DNA from: Chloroflexota bacterium
Lineage (GTDB): Bacteria; Chloroflexota; Ktedonobacteria; Ktedonobacterales; Ktedonobacteraceae
Direction of reading: 5' to 3'
Assembly (NCBI GenBank): GCA_005881495.1
Contig: VBHI01000325.1
Location: 23,139-87,138 of the forward strand
DNA length: 64,000 bases
The notes beneath the pieces are model-generated. The model ran no database searches. It saw only the letters and a list, made by a program, of their open reading frames with translations, and was not told the origin of the DNA. Of this stretch, positions 52,591 to 61,424 are shown piece after piece. Positions within the stretch are counted from its first letter, which is position 1. Every line of letters starts with the position of its first letter. Both the position numbers and the translations under genes were made by a program.

Positions 52591-53409
52591 TTAGGTAGGC
52601 GTGTTTGGTCCACCAGGAACACGTAATTGATGCACAAACCCGGACCCGCCAAGAAACATACCACCATCAACGTTGACGCACTTCCCACCTGCATATATCC
52701 AGGGACTGTCTACCTTTCCGGGCGGGCAGCCGAGCATGGTACTGATGGGGGTATGACCGTGTACCAGTTGTCGCCCTCCGAAGATGCTCAGAAAGCGGCG
52801 GGCGAACTCTTCGCCATTGGTCGTATCCATGAACGCTCCACGCCGGGCAAAATCCTCCAGCATTTCTTCCCAGGCTAACGCATCGCTCCGACTTAACAGC
52901 TTGTTGAAGGCAGCATTCACCTCATCAACGGTGCGTCCGCATTTGATATAGAAGGGAGCGTCCGCATGCATGAAGAGGTAATCATCCACCAGGGCCATCG
53001 CGGGCAAATGAGCCATCCAATCGAGGTGGCGCAGTGTCAAACTGGCGATATCCTTGCGGTTTCCGCCGTTCTGTTTCCAGCGGGTCAGAAAATTGCTCCC
53101 CAGTCCCGTTGAGCGCCTGCCGAAACGATAGGCCGCGAGCAACATCATCTCATGGTTGCCCAGCAACGACGCCACGGTGCCGCCAGCGGCAGCGGCTTCG
53201 GTCTGCAAGCGCATCACCAGGTCCAACACAGCAATGCCGTCAGGTCCACGATCGACAAAATCTCCCATAAACCAGAGTGTAGCTGTGCCCGCCTTCCAGG
53301 AGTGCTCAGTATCTATCAGTTGCGTATCCTGCAGCAACGTGACAAGCTTTTTCAGGTGGCCATGGATATCGCCAATAATATAGATAGGTCGGGGAGATGG
53401 GATCTGCAT
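52591..53409 (-). CDS. Calcineurin-like metallophosphoesterase (PPP-type protein phosphatase)
   Basis: 272 aa from ATG 53409. The PPP signatures are intact: GDIHGH, GDFVDRGPDG and LLGNHEMM, with distal HAD (LFMHADAPF) and VHGHTPIS supplying the remaining metal ligands. Such enzymes dephosphorylate proteins or cleave diadenosine tetraphosphate. A Ser/Thr kinase gene starts upstream on the same strand and ends 72 bp before it, so the pair may set the phosphorylation of shared targets. Confidence 0.9.
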   Translation of the reverse strand: MQIPSPRPIYIIGDIHGHLKKLVTLLQDTQLIDTEHSWKAGTATLWFMGDFVDRGPDGIAVLDLVMRLQTEAAAAGGTVASLLGNHEMMLLAAYRFGRRSTGLGSNFLTRWKQNGGNRKDIASLTLRHLDWMAHLPAMALVDDYLFMHADAPFYIKCGRTVDEVNAAFNKLLSRSDALAWEEMLEDFARRGAFMDTTNGEEFARRFLSIFGGRQLVHGHTPISTMLGCPPGKVDSPWIYAGGKCVNVDGGMFLGGSGFVHQLRVPGGPNTPT

Positions 53410-53481
53410 CAGTACTCTCTTTTTCTCCTGGTATATTGCAATGAGATATAGACTCACCGCCGAATTCGATGCCCCGACTGT

Positions 53482-54393
53482 TCAAGCACTCGTATTGCCT
53501 GTTCCAGGTCCTTTTCTTGTATGAGCAAGTGGTGGCTCATAGGGCACTGGCTTGACCTCTTCCAGGTTGCGCAGATCATGGAGAAGATTGCTCACCGACT
53601 TGTAACGCTTATCCGGGTCACGACGAATGGCTCGCATCACTACAGTAGCCAGCTCTGGCGAGAGTTGCGGATTCATGAGGAGGATCGAAGGCGGGTCCTG
53701 CGAGACATGCTGGTTCATAATAGCAAAGATATTCTCTCCCTCAAACGGCGTATGACCACAGAGCATTTCATACAGCATCACACCGACCGCATAAATATCA
53801 GAGCTAGCCATACCTCGCTCGCCCTTGAGCTGTTCCGGGGACATATAATCGGGCGTGCCCATTGTACCCGATAGACCGCGCCAGGTTACGCGCCGCGCAC
53901 CTTCGAGCAGAGCGATACCAAAATCAATGATTTTGATGTTGCCATCCTCTTGCATCATGATGTTCTCAGGCTTAATATCACGGTGAAAGATGCCTTGTGC
54001 ATGGCAGTATGCCAGGGCATCACAAATTTGTAACGTGATGCGGATCGCCTCGGCAACCGGCAATGGATTGGGGGCATGCTCTTCGAGTACCGTGCGCAGG
54101 GTTTTCCCTTTGATATACTCCACTACCAGGTACTCTTCCGAGCGCTTTTCATCAGTATTGAGCAACTGCTGCACATATGGGTGATGCAGGCGATTGCCAA
54201 TCTCGGCCTCGCGCTTGTAGCGTTCAAAGACACCGATATTCCCAATTAAATCATCATTGGGGAACTTGAGAACAACTTCTTGCTGATTGAATACATCACG
54301 CGCTAGATACACCCGGTTCATGCCCCCATGCCCCAGCATGCGAATAATTTCGTAATGGTCAACCTGTGTACCTGGTGTATAGGTTGTGGTCAT
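53482..54393 (-). CDS. Serine/threonine protein kinase, soluble
   Basis: 303 aa. The Hanks-type domain fills the protein: glycine loop LGHGGMNRVY, Lys in VVLKFPN, catalytic HRDIKPENIM, DFG in IIDFGIAL, and MGTPDYMSPEQLKGE. There is no C-terminal membrane helix or PASTA region, unlike PknB types. The loop reads GHGGMNRV with Asn where Ser/Ala is common. Upstream no ribosome site is very strong. It probably works with the adjacent phosphatase. Confidence 0.92.
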   Translation of the reverse strand: MTTTYTPGTQVDHYEIIRMLGHGGMNRVYLARDVFNQQEVVLKFPNDDLIGNIGVFERYKREAEIGNRLHHPYVQQLLNTDEKRSEEYLVVEYIKGKTLRTVLEEHAPNPLPVAEAIRITLQICDALAYCHAQGIFHRDIKPENIMMQEDGNIKIIDFGIALLEGARRVTWRGLSGTMGTPDYMSPEQLKGERGMASSDIYAVGVMLYEMLCGHTPFEGENIFAIMNQHVSQDPPSILLMNPQLSPELATVVMRAIRRDPDKRYKSVSNLLHDLRNLEEVKPVPYEPPLAHTRKGPGTGNTSA

Positions 54394-54580
54394 CAGCTCT
54401 GCTTGCCTTTCTCCGGATTAGACAACAGTGTCTCGTGCCACTAGTATAGCATAGTGCTTTGTCCTTATCCAAATCCCGCCTGGATTGCAACCTCGGCTAT
54501 CTATGCTATTCTAGCGCCATGATAGCAAAACTCCTATCCTACCAAACCACTAAATGCTACCGCATGTAACGAACGGGGCG

Positions 54581-54790
54581 CTAAAGACCAATGAATGCCA
54601 AAACTAATGCATAAATCGCAATGGCTTCAGCAAAAGCCATCCCTAGTAACATTACTGGCAAGATTCTGGCTGCTGCCTCTGGATTTCGACCCAGTGCTTC
54701 CATTGCTTTTGCTCCAATAAGCCCGATGGCTAATGCCGGAAGTGCTCCTCCTAGCGCTACAATTAAACCTCCTGATAGAGTAATGTGCAT
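54581..54790 (-). CDS. Orphan ATP synthase c-subunit paralogue
   Basis: 69 aa from ATG 54790, with GGAGG about 11 nt upstream; the frame reads on to 54976 but that part is not family-like. Two membrane helices and the loop GRNPEAA with the carboxylate Glu55 in [11 protein letters not shown] identify a proton-type c subunit. The first helix, GGALPALAIGLIGAKAMEALG, lacks the fuller glycine ladder of the operon copy at 7652-7906 ([16 protein letters not shown]). It stands apart from the other atp genes and could be expressed in different conditions or form mixed rings. Confidence 0.88.
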   Translation of the reverse strand: MHITLSGGLIVALGGALPALAIGLIGAKAMEALGRNPEAAARILPVMLLGMAFAEAIAIYALVLAFIGL

Positions 54791-55187
54791 TTTGTAATGT
54801 CCTCCTTTTTCACCAGCTCTACTTACCTTGTTTGAATCTCTTGCGCGATCTCGAACCGCTGCGGACAGATCTCTTGAACTTGACTTTTTCCTGATGCAAA
54901 AAAACTCCCACTGTAGGCCAATTCCCCTGATCGGCACAAACAGTCCTCCATTTTGGAGTATAAGCATTAGACTCACGCTCTTATCACATCTCCTCGCTTC
55001 ACTCCCACAAAACCATCACAATGTTCATGCAGCATAATATATTACGGTTCTGATGACTGGTATCATAATTCCCCGTACCGGAAACCGTCCAGGAATTTTT
55101 CAAAAGGCGGGTGTATAGTGCGACGTGGGGTTTATCTTAGTGAAGAGAGAGAAAGAATATGCAGAGGGTAGCATAGGAAAGTGCAGC

Positions 55188-55226
55188 AAAAAAGGGTTGG
55201 GCTTTGTAAACTAAGCCCAACCCTTT
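55188..55226 (-). terminator. Intrinsic terminator downstream of the 47-aa ORF
   Basis: Minus strand: AAAGGGTTGGGCTT - loop - AAGCCCAACCCTTT, a 14-bp perfect stem followed by T residues. The 398 bp between 54790 and 55188 hold no gene; they include GGAGTGAAGCGAGGAG (minus strand, about 54995-55012), which resembles the 3' half of the type A repeat. Confidence 0.85.
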
Positions 55227-55271
55227 ACGTAAACGACGCACTCCATTGTCCCAGGCGACTAGCAACTAACT

Positions 55272-55415
55272 TTAACGTGCTTCTGAAGAGTCATCATCTA
55301 TTAATGGTTCTAATAGACTATCTTGCCTGGAGAACTTTTTTAAAGTGTTAAAACTCAATCCGGTCAAGAAAAGGATGACAGCTATTAAAATGACGGACGC
55401 TACCGCTATGCCCAT
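55272..55415 (-). CDS. Small single-helix membrane protein (47 aa)
   Basis: The ATG at 55415 follows AAGGAGGG and encodes 47 residues. A membrane helix (GIAVASVILIAVILFLTGLSF) is followed by a short tail, basic then acidic (KKFSRQDSLLEPLIDDDSSEA). An intrinsic terminator lies 46 bp past the stop. Length, ribosome site and terminator argue that it is real. No family recognised; many small proteins of this shape regulate membrane complexes. Confidence 0.68.
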   Translation of the reverse strand: MGIAVASVILIAVILFLTGLSFNTLKKFSRQDSLLEPLIDDDSSEAR

Positions 55416-55623
55416 GTATCCCTCCTTGGGTAAAACGTCACAAAAGTACAAAAGCAGTCATGTAAACTGTGATAACAAACAAATACAATTATATCATAGG
55501 ATGGCAAACACATCAGCTATATGACCGTGTTTTTGTTCCTCTTGGAGGGCACCACTTGTTCCTCTGGAATAGCACCATTTTCCTCATGAGTTTCTAATTC
55601 CTTCTCTGTCCGGCAACTCTTTA

Positions 55624-56025
55624 CTAAGTAATATGCTTAATACGATTCCACAAGTTGATGATTATCTTCTGCACTTGCAATGCAGTGGCTAGTGCGAGTA
55701 TGTAACTCGCAATTCCAATACCAATTGCCCACAGGAGGGAATTAGTGAAAACCCAAGCCAATAGGCTCATACACAAAAAAAGCAATGGACCCGGCAATAC
55801 AGCGAGAGTGAGCAACCGTATCGCTATCGGAATGTCTTTGCTCTGTAGTAGTGTCAGGGCTAACACAATACATCCAGAGATAATGAACAAACAGATGGCC
55901 ACCAATATGGTCAATGCCAAAGGCGACACTTGTTTCCCCTTTCTGATGATGGGTATTCTTTTCTTCCTTGCGAACCGGCGAGGCCCGGCAAACAATAAAA
56001 GCACATCCACTAAAGGACTGGACAA
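55624..56025 (-). CDS. Hypothetical polytopic membrane protein
   Basis: About 133 aa with three to four membrane helices (ALTILVAICLFIISGCIVLALTLL, LLTLAVLPGPLLFLCMSLLAW, LLWAIGIGIASYILALATAL) and a basic N-terminus (ARKKRIPIIRKGK). The start is uncertain: TTG 56025 has no ribosome spacing, and GTG 56010 is possible. Family not recognised. It diverges from the DUF503 gene, whose promoter overlaps this start. Confidence 0.62.
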   Translation of the reverse strand: MSSPLVDVLLLFAGPRRFARKKRIPIIRKGKQVSPLALTILVAICLFIISGCIVLALTLLQSKDIPIAIRLLTLAVLPGPLLFLCMSLLAWVFTNSLLWAIGIGIASYILALATALQVQKIIINLWNRIKHIT

Positions 56026-56047
56026 CCTCGAAAAAGAGTACTATACT
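56019..56047 (+). promoter_or_regulatory. Promoter of the DUF503 gene, predicted leaderless
   Basis: TGGACA (56019-56024), 17-bp spacer, TATACT (56042-56047); the ATG at 56054 is 7 nt downstream of the last base of the -10 box and has no Shine-Dalgarno. The message should begin at or beside the start codon. Confidence 0.65.
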
Positions 56048-56053
56048 CGCGCC

Positions 56054-56344
56054 ATGATTATAGGAGTATCTCAGATTACGTTACATCTGCCTGATAGTCA
56101 ATCGTTAAAAGATAAACGGCAGATCATTAAATCTATTCTAGCCCGCGTTCGTAACCGCTTTGAAGTAGCAATTGCCGAGGTCGAGGATCAAGACCGCTGG
56201 CAGATCGCTGTTCTTGGCCTCAGTTGCGTGAGCAATAGTAAGCAGCACTCTGAAGAAATATTGGAGCGCGTCCGCCGTTATATTGAAGAGACCCGTCCAG
56301 ATATTGTCGTCAGCAATGTTGAAACTGAAATGATTACCTGGTAA
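56054..56344 (+). CDS. DUF503 family protein (YlxP-like)
   Basis: 96 aa from ATG 56054; the frame is open to 55745 but that part is not conserved. IIGVSQITLHLPDSQSLKDKR and RNRFEVAIAEVEDQDRW are the DUF503 pattern, ending with VSNVETEMI. The small ferredoxin-like fold is often next to ribosome-maturation genes in Firmicutes; the role is not firmly known. It starts a plus-strand run of glycan genes; wecG-like follows 4 bp later. Confidence 0.9.
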   Translation: MIIGVSQITLHLPDSQSLKDKRQIIKSILARVRNRFEVAIAEVEDQDRWQIAVLGLSCVSNSKQHSEEILERVRRYIEETRPDIVVSNVETEMITW

Positions 56345-56348
56345 ATAT

Positions 56349-57149
56349 ATGTCATTATCACAAGTAGATGCCACATCGCAACAGCGCTCGCCGGAGCCAG
56401 TCTATATGCTTGGTGTGCGAGTTGATCGTCTCTCGCAGCGAGCGGTGCTCGACCGCATAGAGCAGGTGATTGCCCGCAGGCGAGCTAGCAATCAAACCCT
56501 GCCCTGCCAGCAGATTGTCACCGTTAACCCGGAGTTTGTCATGGCGGCACAGCACAACAAGGATTTTCGCGCTGCCATCAATGCTGCCGCTTTGGTTATA
56601 GCGGATGGGGCGGGAGTTGTATGGGCGGCGCGCTACCTGCAGCGCCCTGTACCTGAACGTGTGACCGGCACCGATCTGCTTCCGCCATTGGCGCAGCGTT
56701 GTGCTCGATCTGGCTACCGGCTCTATCTGCTTGGCGCGGCGCCTGGAGTCGCGGAAGCCGCGGCAGCGCGTTTGCAAACACTAGCTCCAGGGCTGGAGAT
56801 CGCAGGAACCTATGCAGGTTCGCCTGCCACCGGCGAAGAAGATGGTATTCTTGAGCGCGTGCAAGCCGCCCAGGCCGACGTGTTGTGCGTAGCATACGGT
56901 GCCCCGGCGCAGGAACTGTGGATATGGCGCAATCTGGCACGACTCCCCGTCGCGGTGGCAATGGGCATTGGTGGCGCTTACGATTTTCTCTCGGGACATC
57001 AAAAGCGTGCACCGCAATTCATGCGCAAGATGGGATTGGAATGGCTCTATCGTCTCTATCGTGAGCCGTGGCGCTGGCGGCGTATGCTGGCTTTGCCGCG
57101 CTTTGCCGTGCAGGTCATTTGGAGGGGTCGTAAAAACCATGGCGCTTAA
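56349..57149 (+). CDS. WecG/TagA/CpsF-family glycosyltransferase
   Basis: 266 aa. The family motif TVNPEFV lies near residue 60, followed by IADGAGVVWAARYL, then VTGTDLLPPL, YRLYLLGAAPGVAEAAA and FVGYGAP-like VAYGAPAQELW. These enzymes add ManNAc or related sugars to a lipid carrier for wall polymers. The C-terminus has aromatic-basic helix LEWLYRLYREPWRWRR, probably for membrane contact. It overlaps the next gene by 11 nt. Confidence 0.9.
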   Translation: MSLSQVDATSQQRSPEPVYMLGVRVDRLSQRAVLDRIEQVIARRRASNQTLPCQQIVTVNPEFVMAAQHNKDFRAAINAAALVIADGAGVVWAARYLQRPVPERVTGTDLLPPLAQRCARSGYRLYLLGAAPGVAEAAAARLQTLAPGLEIAGTYAGSPATGEEDGILERVQAAQADVLCVAYGAPAQELWIWRNLARLPVAVAMGIGGAYDFLSGHQKRAPQFMRKMGLEWLYRLYREPWRWRRMLALPRFAVQVIWRGRKNHGA

Positions 57150-58167
57150 TAAGTCGTTGCCGGGTTATAGCAGTGCGCGTTTGCGCTCGCTCATTGATAG
57201 TTTCAGCAGTAAGCGCCTACTGGTCATCGGTGACATGGTGGCTGATGAATACCTGATCGGCAATCCTACCCGTATCGCGCGCGATGCCCCGGTCCTGATC
57301 CTGGAATTGTATGAGGAGCGTACTGTCCCCGGTGGCGCAACCAATGTGGCGGTCAACACTCGTACGTTGGGCGCTGATGTCTTCCTGGCAGGCGTCGTTG
57401 GTGATGATGTGCCCGGCCGCAACCTGCGCCATGCCATCAGCAAACTCGGGATGCACCAGGAAGGTCTTGTCACTGATCCCTATCGTCCCACCTCGACCAA
57501 GACGCGTATTTTGGCTGGCAGTCCCCAGATTGTCCAGCAGCATATAGTGCGCATCGATCGCGTAGACACCTCCGAGGTGGGCGAACCGAGCAAAGGTCGC
57601 ATGCTTGAGTATATACGGCAGGTCTTGCCCTCAATGGACGCACTTGTCCTGTCGGATTATGAAAACGGCGTGATCAACCCCGACATCGTCAAACTTTGTA
57701 TTCCCATGGCCCGTGAACTGCAGAAGGTCATCGTGGTGGACTCACACGGATCGCTCTCCCGTTTTCAGGGCGTCACAGCTTTGACTCCCAATCAACCGGA
57801 GGCGGAACTCTCTGTTGGTATGACCATCAGGACAGAGGACGATTTGCACGAGGCGGGGAACAGGCTGCTCGAGGGGAGCCATGCCCGAGGCGTGCTGATT
57901 ACTCGTGGTGCTGAGGGTATGAGCCTTTTTGAGGTGAGCAAACCCCCTCTCCATCTCCCTATCCACCAGCTTGATCACCACGCCAGCGAAATTGTAGATA
58001 CAAATGGTGCAGGCGATACCGTTGCTGCCACCTTTACACTGGCCCTTACCTGCGGCGCCAGTATGGCGGAGGCGGCCTATATCGCCAATGCCGCTGCTGC
58101 CCTGGTGGTCCGTCGATTGGGCTGTGCCAGTAATACCCCTGAAGAATTGATGAGCGTCATCGCATGA
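57139..58167 (+). CDS. rfaE1: D-glycero-beta-D-manno-heptose 7-phosphate kinase-like (RfaE1)
   Basis: 342 aa from ATG 57139, GGAGG about 12 nt upstream; the upstream frame belongs to the preceding gene. PfkB kinase with LLVIGDMVADEYLIG, PGGATNVAVNTRTLGA and the ATP/anion site DTNGAGDTVAATF. The partner adenylyltransferase overlaps by 4 nt, which supports a heptose-7-phosphate substrate rather than a generic sugar. Confidence 0.9.
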   Translation: MALNKSLPGYSSARLRSLIDSFSSKRLLVIGDMVADEYLIGNPTRIARDAPVLILELYEERTVPGGATNVAVNTRTLGADVFLAGVVGDDVPGRNLRHAISKLGMHQEGLVTDPYRPTSTKTRILAGSPQIVQQHIVRIDRVDTSEVGEPSKGRMLEYIRQVLPSMDALVLSDYENGVINPDIVKLCIPMARELQKVIVVDSHGSLSRFQGVTALTPNQPEAELSVGMTIRTEDDLHEAGNRLLEGSHARGVLITRGAEGMSLFEVSKPPLHLPIHQLDHHASEIVDTNGAGDTVAATFTLALTCGASMAEAAYIANAAAALVVRRLGCASNTPEELMSVIA

Positions 58168-58697
58168 ACAAACTATTGTACGATACACAACGCAAGATCC
58201 TGGCCCGTGACGAGCTTGCCAGGGAGGTCAAACGCAGACAACAGGCGGGAGAGCGTGCTGTCTTCACCAATGGCTGCTTTGATCTGCTGCACCTTGGCCA
58301 TGTACGCTATTTACAGGAAGCCAGGGCACAGGGCGATTTTTTGATCCTGGGCCTCAACGACGACGCTGGCGTTCGCGCGCTAAAAGGGGCGGGTAGACCA
58401 CTGGTACCAGAGCAAGAGCGTGCCGGAATCCTGGCCGCGCTCAGCTGTGTCGATTACCTCACCGTCTTCGCCGAGCCAACAGCCAGCCCTCTGGTGCGCT
58501 TGCTCCAGCCGGCGATTTACGTCAAGGGCGGCGATTATGCGAACGCAGATAGCCATCTGCCAGATACAAGCCGTTTGCCAGAGGCAAAGGTCGTCCAGGA
58601 ATACGGTGGCAGCGTGCGTTTAATCCCATATCTGCCAAACCATTCAACCACCGAATTGATCGCGGCTATCAAACGGCTTCCGGAGCCGTCTTCATAA
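58164..58697 (+). CDS. rfaE2: Heptose-1-phosphate adenylyltransferase-like (RfaE2)
   Basis: 177 aa. Nucleotidyltransferase with VFTNGCFDLLHLGHVRYLQEAR (HxGH) and RALKGAGRPLVPEQERA and VKGGDYANAD. It would charge heptose-1-phosphate to ADP-heptose. Its ATG overlaps the kinase stop (ATGA). In diderms these activities serve LPS; here, in a probable monoderm, the sugar likely goes to a wall or S-layer glycan. Confidence 0.9.
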   Translation: MNKLLYDTQRKILARDELAREVKRRQQAGERAVFTNGCFDLLHLGHVRYLQEARAQGDFLILGLNDDAGVRALKGAGRPLVPEQERAGILAALSCVDYLTVFAEPTASPLVRLLQPAIYVKGGDYANADSHLPDTSRLPEAKVVQEYGGSVRLIPYLPNHSTTELIAAIKRLPEPSS

Positions 58698-58780
58698 TAT
58701 CTTCATAATTCATAATATGAATGTTTGCGCGGAGTGAATAATTTTTATGTGCGCAGTCGTCCAGGGAGACCTTTGTATTT

Positions 58781-60508
58781 ATGGCAAAAGACTCTATTGA
58801 AGAATCAAAAACTCAAATGGAAGCAGTGCCCTTTATAGAAGCGGGCACCGCTGGAACTATGCCGGAGCTATCGCCTATCCCTCTTGAGGAGAGTTCCACA
58901 CAGGAGGCGTTACCAGGAGAACGCCGCCACATCGTCAAGTCGGCCACACTGGTCATGCTCGGAAACCTGGGCAGCAGCGTAATGGGCATGGTGCGGCAGC
59001 AGGTGGTGGCCTCTTTTGGGCAAAGTATCGCTAGCCCATTCCTCTCCGCCATTACCCCCGCTCAGATCTTCAATGACTTTCTCATCAACGGTTCTATTAA
59101 TGGGGCCTTAGTCCCGACCTTTAATGACTATGCCGCGCCTGAAAAGCGCGAACAGCTGCGTCGCCTTGTTTTCACCCTGGTCAATCTCGTGTTTCTGAAT
59201 ATGTTGACCGCGGCTATTGTCTTTCTCTTTATTGCCCCCTGGTTTATCAGTAACATCCAGGTGCGGGGCTATACCCCACAAGAGAAGCTGCTCACCACGC
59301 AATTTGCGCGCATCATCTTCTTCTCGCTATTGGCCTTGGGACCCTTCGCGGTGTTGCAAGCCGCTCTCTTTGCGCGTAAAGAGTTTGGCTGGCCTGCCGT
59401 CGCCACCGCCGCGTACCATATTGGTATCATTATTGGGGCGCTCGTGGGCGCGCTCGTTGGAGACTATTACCTGGGGACATACGGTCTGGCTTTTGGGGTG
59501 TTGTTGGGCGCTGCTGGCGAAATCGCTCTGCTGCTCCCAGGGCTGCGCAACCAGCGACTCCGCTACATGTTTGTGCTCGATCTCAAGCAGCCGGCGCTGC
59601 GTCGCATCCTGAAACTCTACGCGCCTATCGCCCTCAGTTTCCTGGTCAGCGCCTTTTTTATCATTCTCGATCAATCCCTTGCCACGCAAACTCCCGGCAT
59701 CGGGAGGGATCCAGGCGCAGCCAACTATCTCGCCATGCGCGTCTCCACTACGCTGATCCAGTTCCCGGCAGGATTAGTCGCGACCGCGCTCTCAGTAGCA
59801 GTGTTGCCGACGCTGGCAGAGCACGCGAGAACTGTTGAACTTGAGCGCTTCAAAAAAACACTGCTGCTGGGCTTTCGCCTTGGCCTGCTCCTAATGATTC
59901 CCGCCGCCGCTGGCCTCATGGTAATGGGTTTACCGATTGTGACCCTGATCTATCAGCATGGCAAATTCACAACGCACAATTCGCAGCTCACAACGCTTGC
60001 ACTGCAACTCTATGCCTTCCAGTTGCCCTTTGTGGCTATCGACCAGCTCTTGCTCTCGGCATTTTATGCCCGTAAAAACACCGTCACTCCGGTTATCGTC
60101 AGCTTTGTTTGTTATGGCAGCTATCTTGCTATCGCCCTGCCCTTCTGGCGGACCATTGGCATGCCTGCTCTCGTTGTTGCCAACACTGTACAGAACTCCT
60201 TCCACGCCGTCATCCTACTGGTTTTGTTGCGTATGGCTATCGGCCCTCTGCGCGTGCGCGAGATCGTACCTGCCTTCTTAAAAATCAGCGTAGCGACCGC
60301 TGCCATGGTTGCCGTCGCCTGGGGCCTACAACTGCTGCTGGCTCATGTAGGACTGTTCTCCCTCAATCATTTGTCAGGTCAGTTCCTGACGGTAATAGTC
60401 ATTGGCCTCATCGCGGTGGGAGTATATGTTGGTGGAGTAATGGTATTGCGAGTGGAGGAGGTTGGGTTGATGAAGGGCATCGTTTTGGCGAAGTTAGGGA
60501 AAAGATAG
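58781..60508 (+). CDS. murJ: Lipid II flippase MurJ (MviN family)
   Basis: 575 aa with about fourteen membrane helices and a hydrophilic N-terminus of ~50 residues. LVMLGNLGSSVMGMVRQQVVASFGQS and ALVPTFNDYA are the MVF signature, with Arg residues in the central cavity regions. MurJ moves lipid-linked peptidoglycan precursor outward. Some MviN proteins instead flip other polyprenyl glycans, which fits the neighbouring glycan genes. GGAGA lies about 11 nt upstream of the ATG. Confidence 0.92.
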   Translation: MAKDSIEESKTQMEAVPFIEAGTAGTMPELSPIPLEESSTQEALPGERRHIVKSATLVMLGNLGSSVMGMVRQQVVASFGQSIASPFLSAITPAQIFNDFLINGSINGALVPTFNDYAAPEKREQLRRLVFTLVNLVFLNMLTAAIVFLFIAPWFISNIQVRGYTPQEKLLTTQFARIIFFSLLALGPFAVLQAALFARKEFGWPAVATAAYHIGIIIGALVGALVGDYYLGTYGLAFGVLLGAAGEIALLLPGLRNQRLRYMFVLDLKQPALRRILKLYAPIALSFLVSAFFIILDQSLATQTPGIGRDPGAANYLAMRVSTTLIQFPAGLVATALSVAVLPTLAEHARTVELERFKKTLLLGFRLGLLLMIPAAAGLMVMGLPIVTLIYQHGKFTTHNSQLTTLALQLYAFQLPFVAIDQLLLSAFYARKNTVTPVIVSFVCYGSYLAIALPFWRTIGMPALVVANTVQNSFHAVILLVLLRMAIGPLRVREIVPAFLKISVATAAMVAVAWGLQLLLAHVGLFSLNHLSGQFLTVIVIGLIAVGVYVGGVMVLRVEEVGLMKGIVLAKLGKR

Positions 60509-60520
60509 AGCTTTTTTGGG

Positions 60521-60580
60521 AAATGCTGTTGTTTGCCCAGTACCAGCCGCGCGGCTGGTACTGGGCAAACAACAGCATTT
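60521..60580 (+). terminator. 60-bp perfect palindromic terminator after murJ
   Basis: AAATGCTGTTGTTTGCCCAG begins the left arm (60521-60550), with an exact complement at 60551-60580 and TTTT after it. It starts 12 bp after the murJ stop. Confidence 0.92.
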
Positions 60581-60803
60581 TTTATGGCGAGTATAATCGC
60601 TGCCATGAATTTTAGCAAGACGAGGTTAAGCATTTTTTAAGCTTCACTCGGGAAAAATAAGAAAGTGCATTGCTCATCTTAAGAGAGTTTAGTATCTGCT
60701 TAGAGAAGCTTAAAGCAGAGCTTATAAGGGTCAAAAATCCTTGTAAAGTACACAAAAAGAGGCTACCCTGATATGCAGATAACAGAAAGAGGAGTACCTG
60801 AAT

Positions 60804-61421
60804 ATGCTGATACAAACAACATCAAACATACACACGATAGATATTACTGATGGAGATTTGGCAGAACAAACACTGGCCGGCAACCCATACGCCTTTGAGG
60901 ATCTTGTAAAGCGCTACAGTACACCGCTGTTTAACTTCATCTATCGCTTCCTGGGCGACTATGACCAGGCCTGCGATATCTTACAACACGTATTTATTCA
61001 GTTATATAGCTCCTTGAGCAGCCTGCGTACAGACAAGCCGTTAAAAGCATGGCTTTTCCAGGTCGCGCGTAATCGCTGCCTTGATGAACTGCGCCGCAAG
61101 CGAGTCATTCATTTCTCGGAATTAGAGTCGGTGAACGATGACGAAGAACTCTCGCCTCTAGCAACCATTCCCGCTAACGATCCGCTCCCTGAAGAATTAG
61201 CAGAGCAAAGCGACCTGCAGCAGCGCCTGCAAGAAGCTATCCAGACCTTACCCATCAAGTTCCGCTCAGTGGTGCTGTTGCGCTATGCTGGTCAACTCAG
61301 TTTTTCTGAGATTGGCCAGATACTCAATATGCCCGAAGCAACGGCCAAGACCTACTATCAACGCGCCAAACCGCTCCTTCGCGCGGCTTTGATGAACCAG
61401 GTTGAGTACACCGCTCACTAA
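60804..61421 (+). CDS. ECF-type RNA polymerase sigma factor
   Basis: 205 aa, GAGGAG 9 nt before the ATG. Region 2 is AGNPYAFEDLVKRYSTPLFNFIYRFLGDYDQACDILQHVFIQL, with region 2.4 RNRCLDELRR. Region 4 is QTLPIKFRSVVLLRYAGQLSFSEIGQILNM with PEATAKTYYQRAK. An acidic linker joins them. The target promoter is unknown. A long hairpin follows, then a small ORF that could be a remnant of an anti-sigma gene. Confidence 0.93.
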   Translation: MLIQTTSNIHTIDITDGDLAEQTLAGNPYAFEDLVKRYSTPLFNFIYRFLGDYDQACDILQHVFIQLYSSLSSLRTDKPLKAWLFQVARNRCLDELRRKRVIHFSELESVNDDEELSPLATIPANDPLPEELAEQSDLQQRLQEAIQTLPIKFRSVVLLRYAGQLSFSEIGQILNMPEATAKTYYQRAKPLLRAALMNQVEYTAH

Positions 61422-61424
61422 ACA

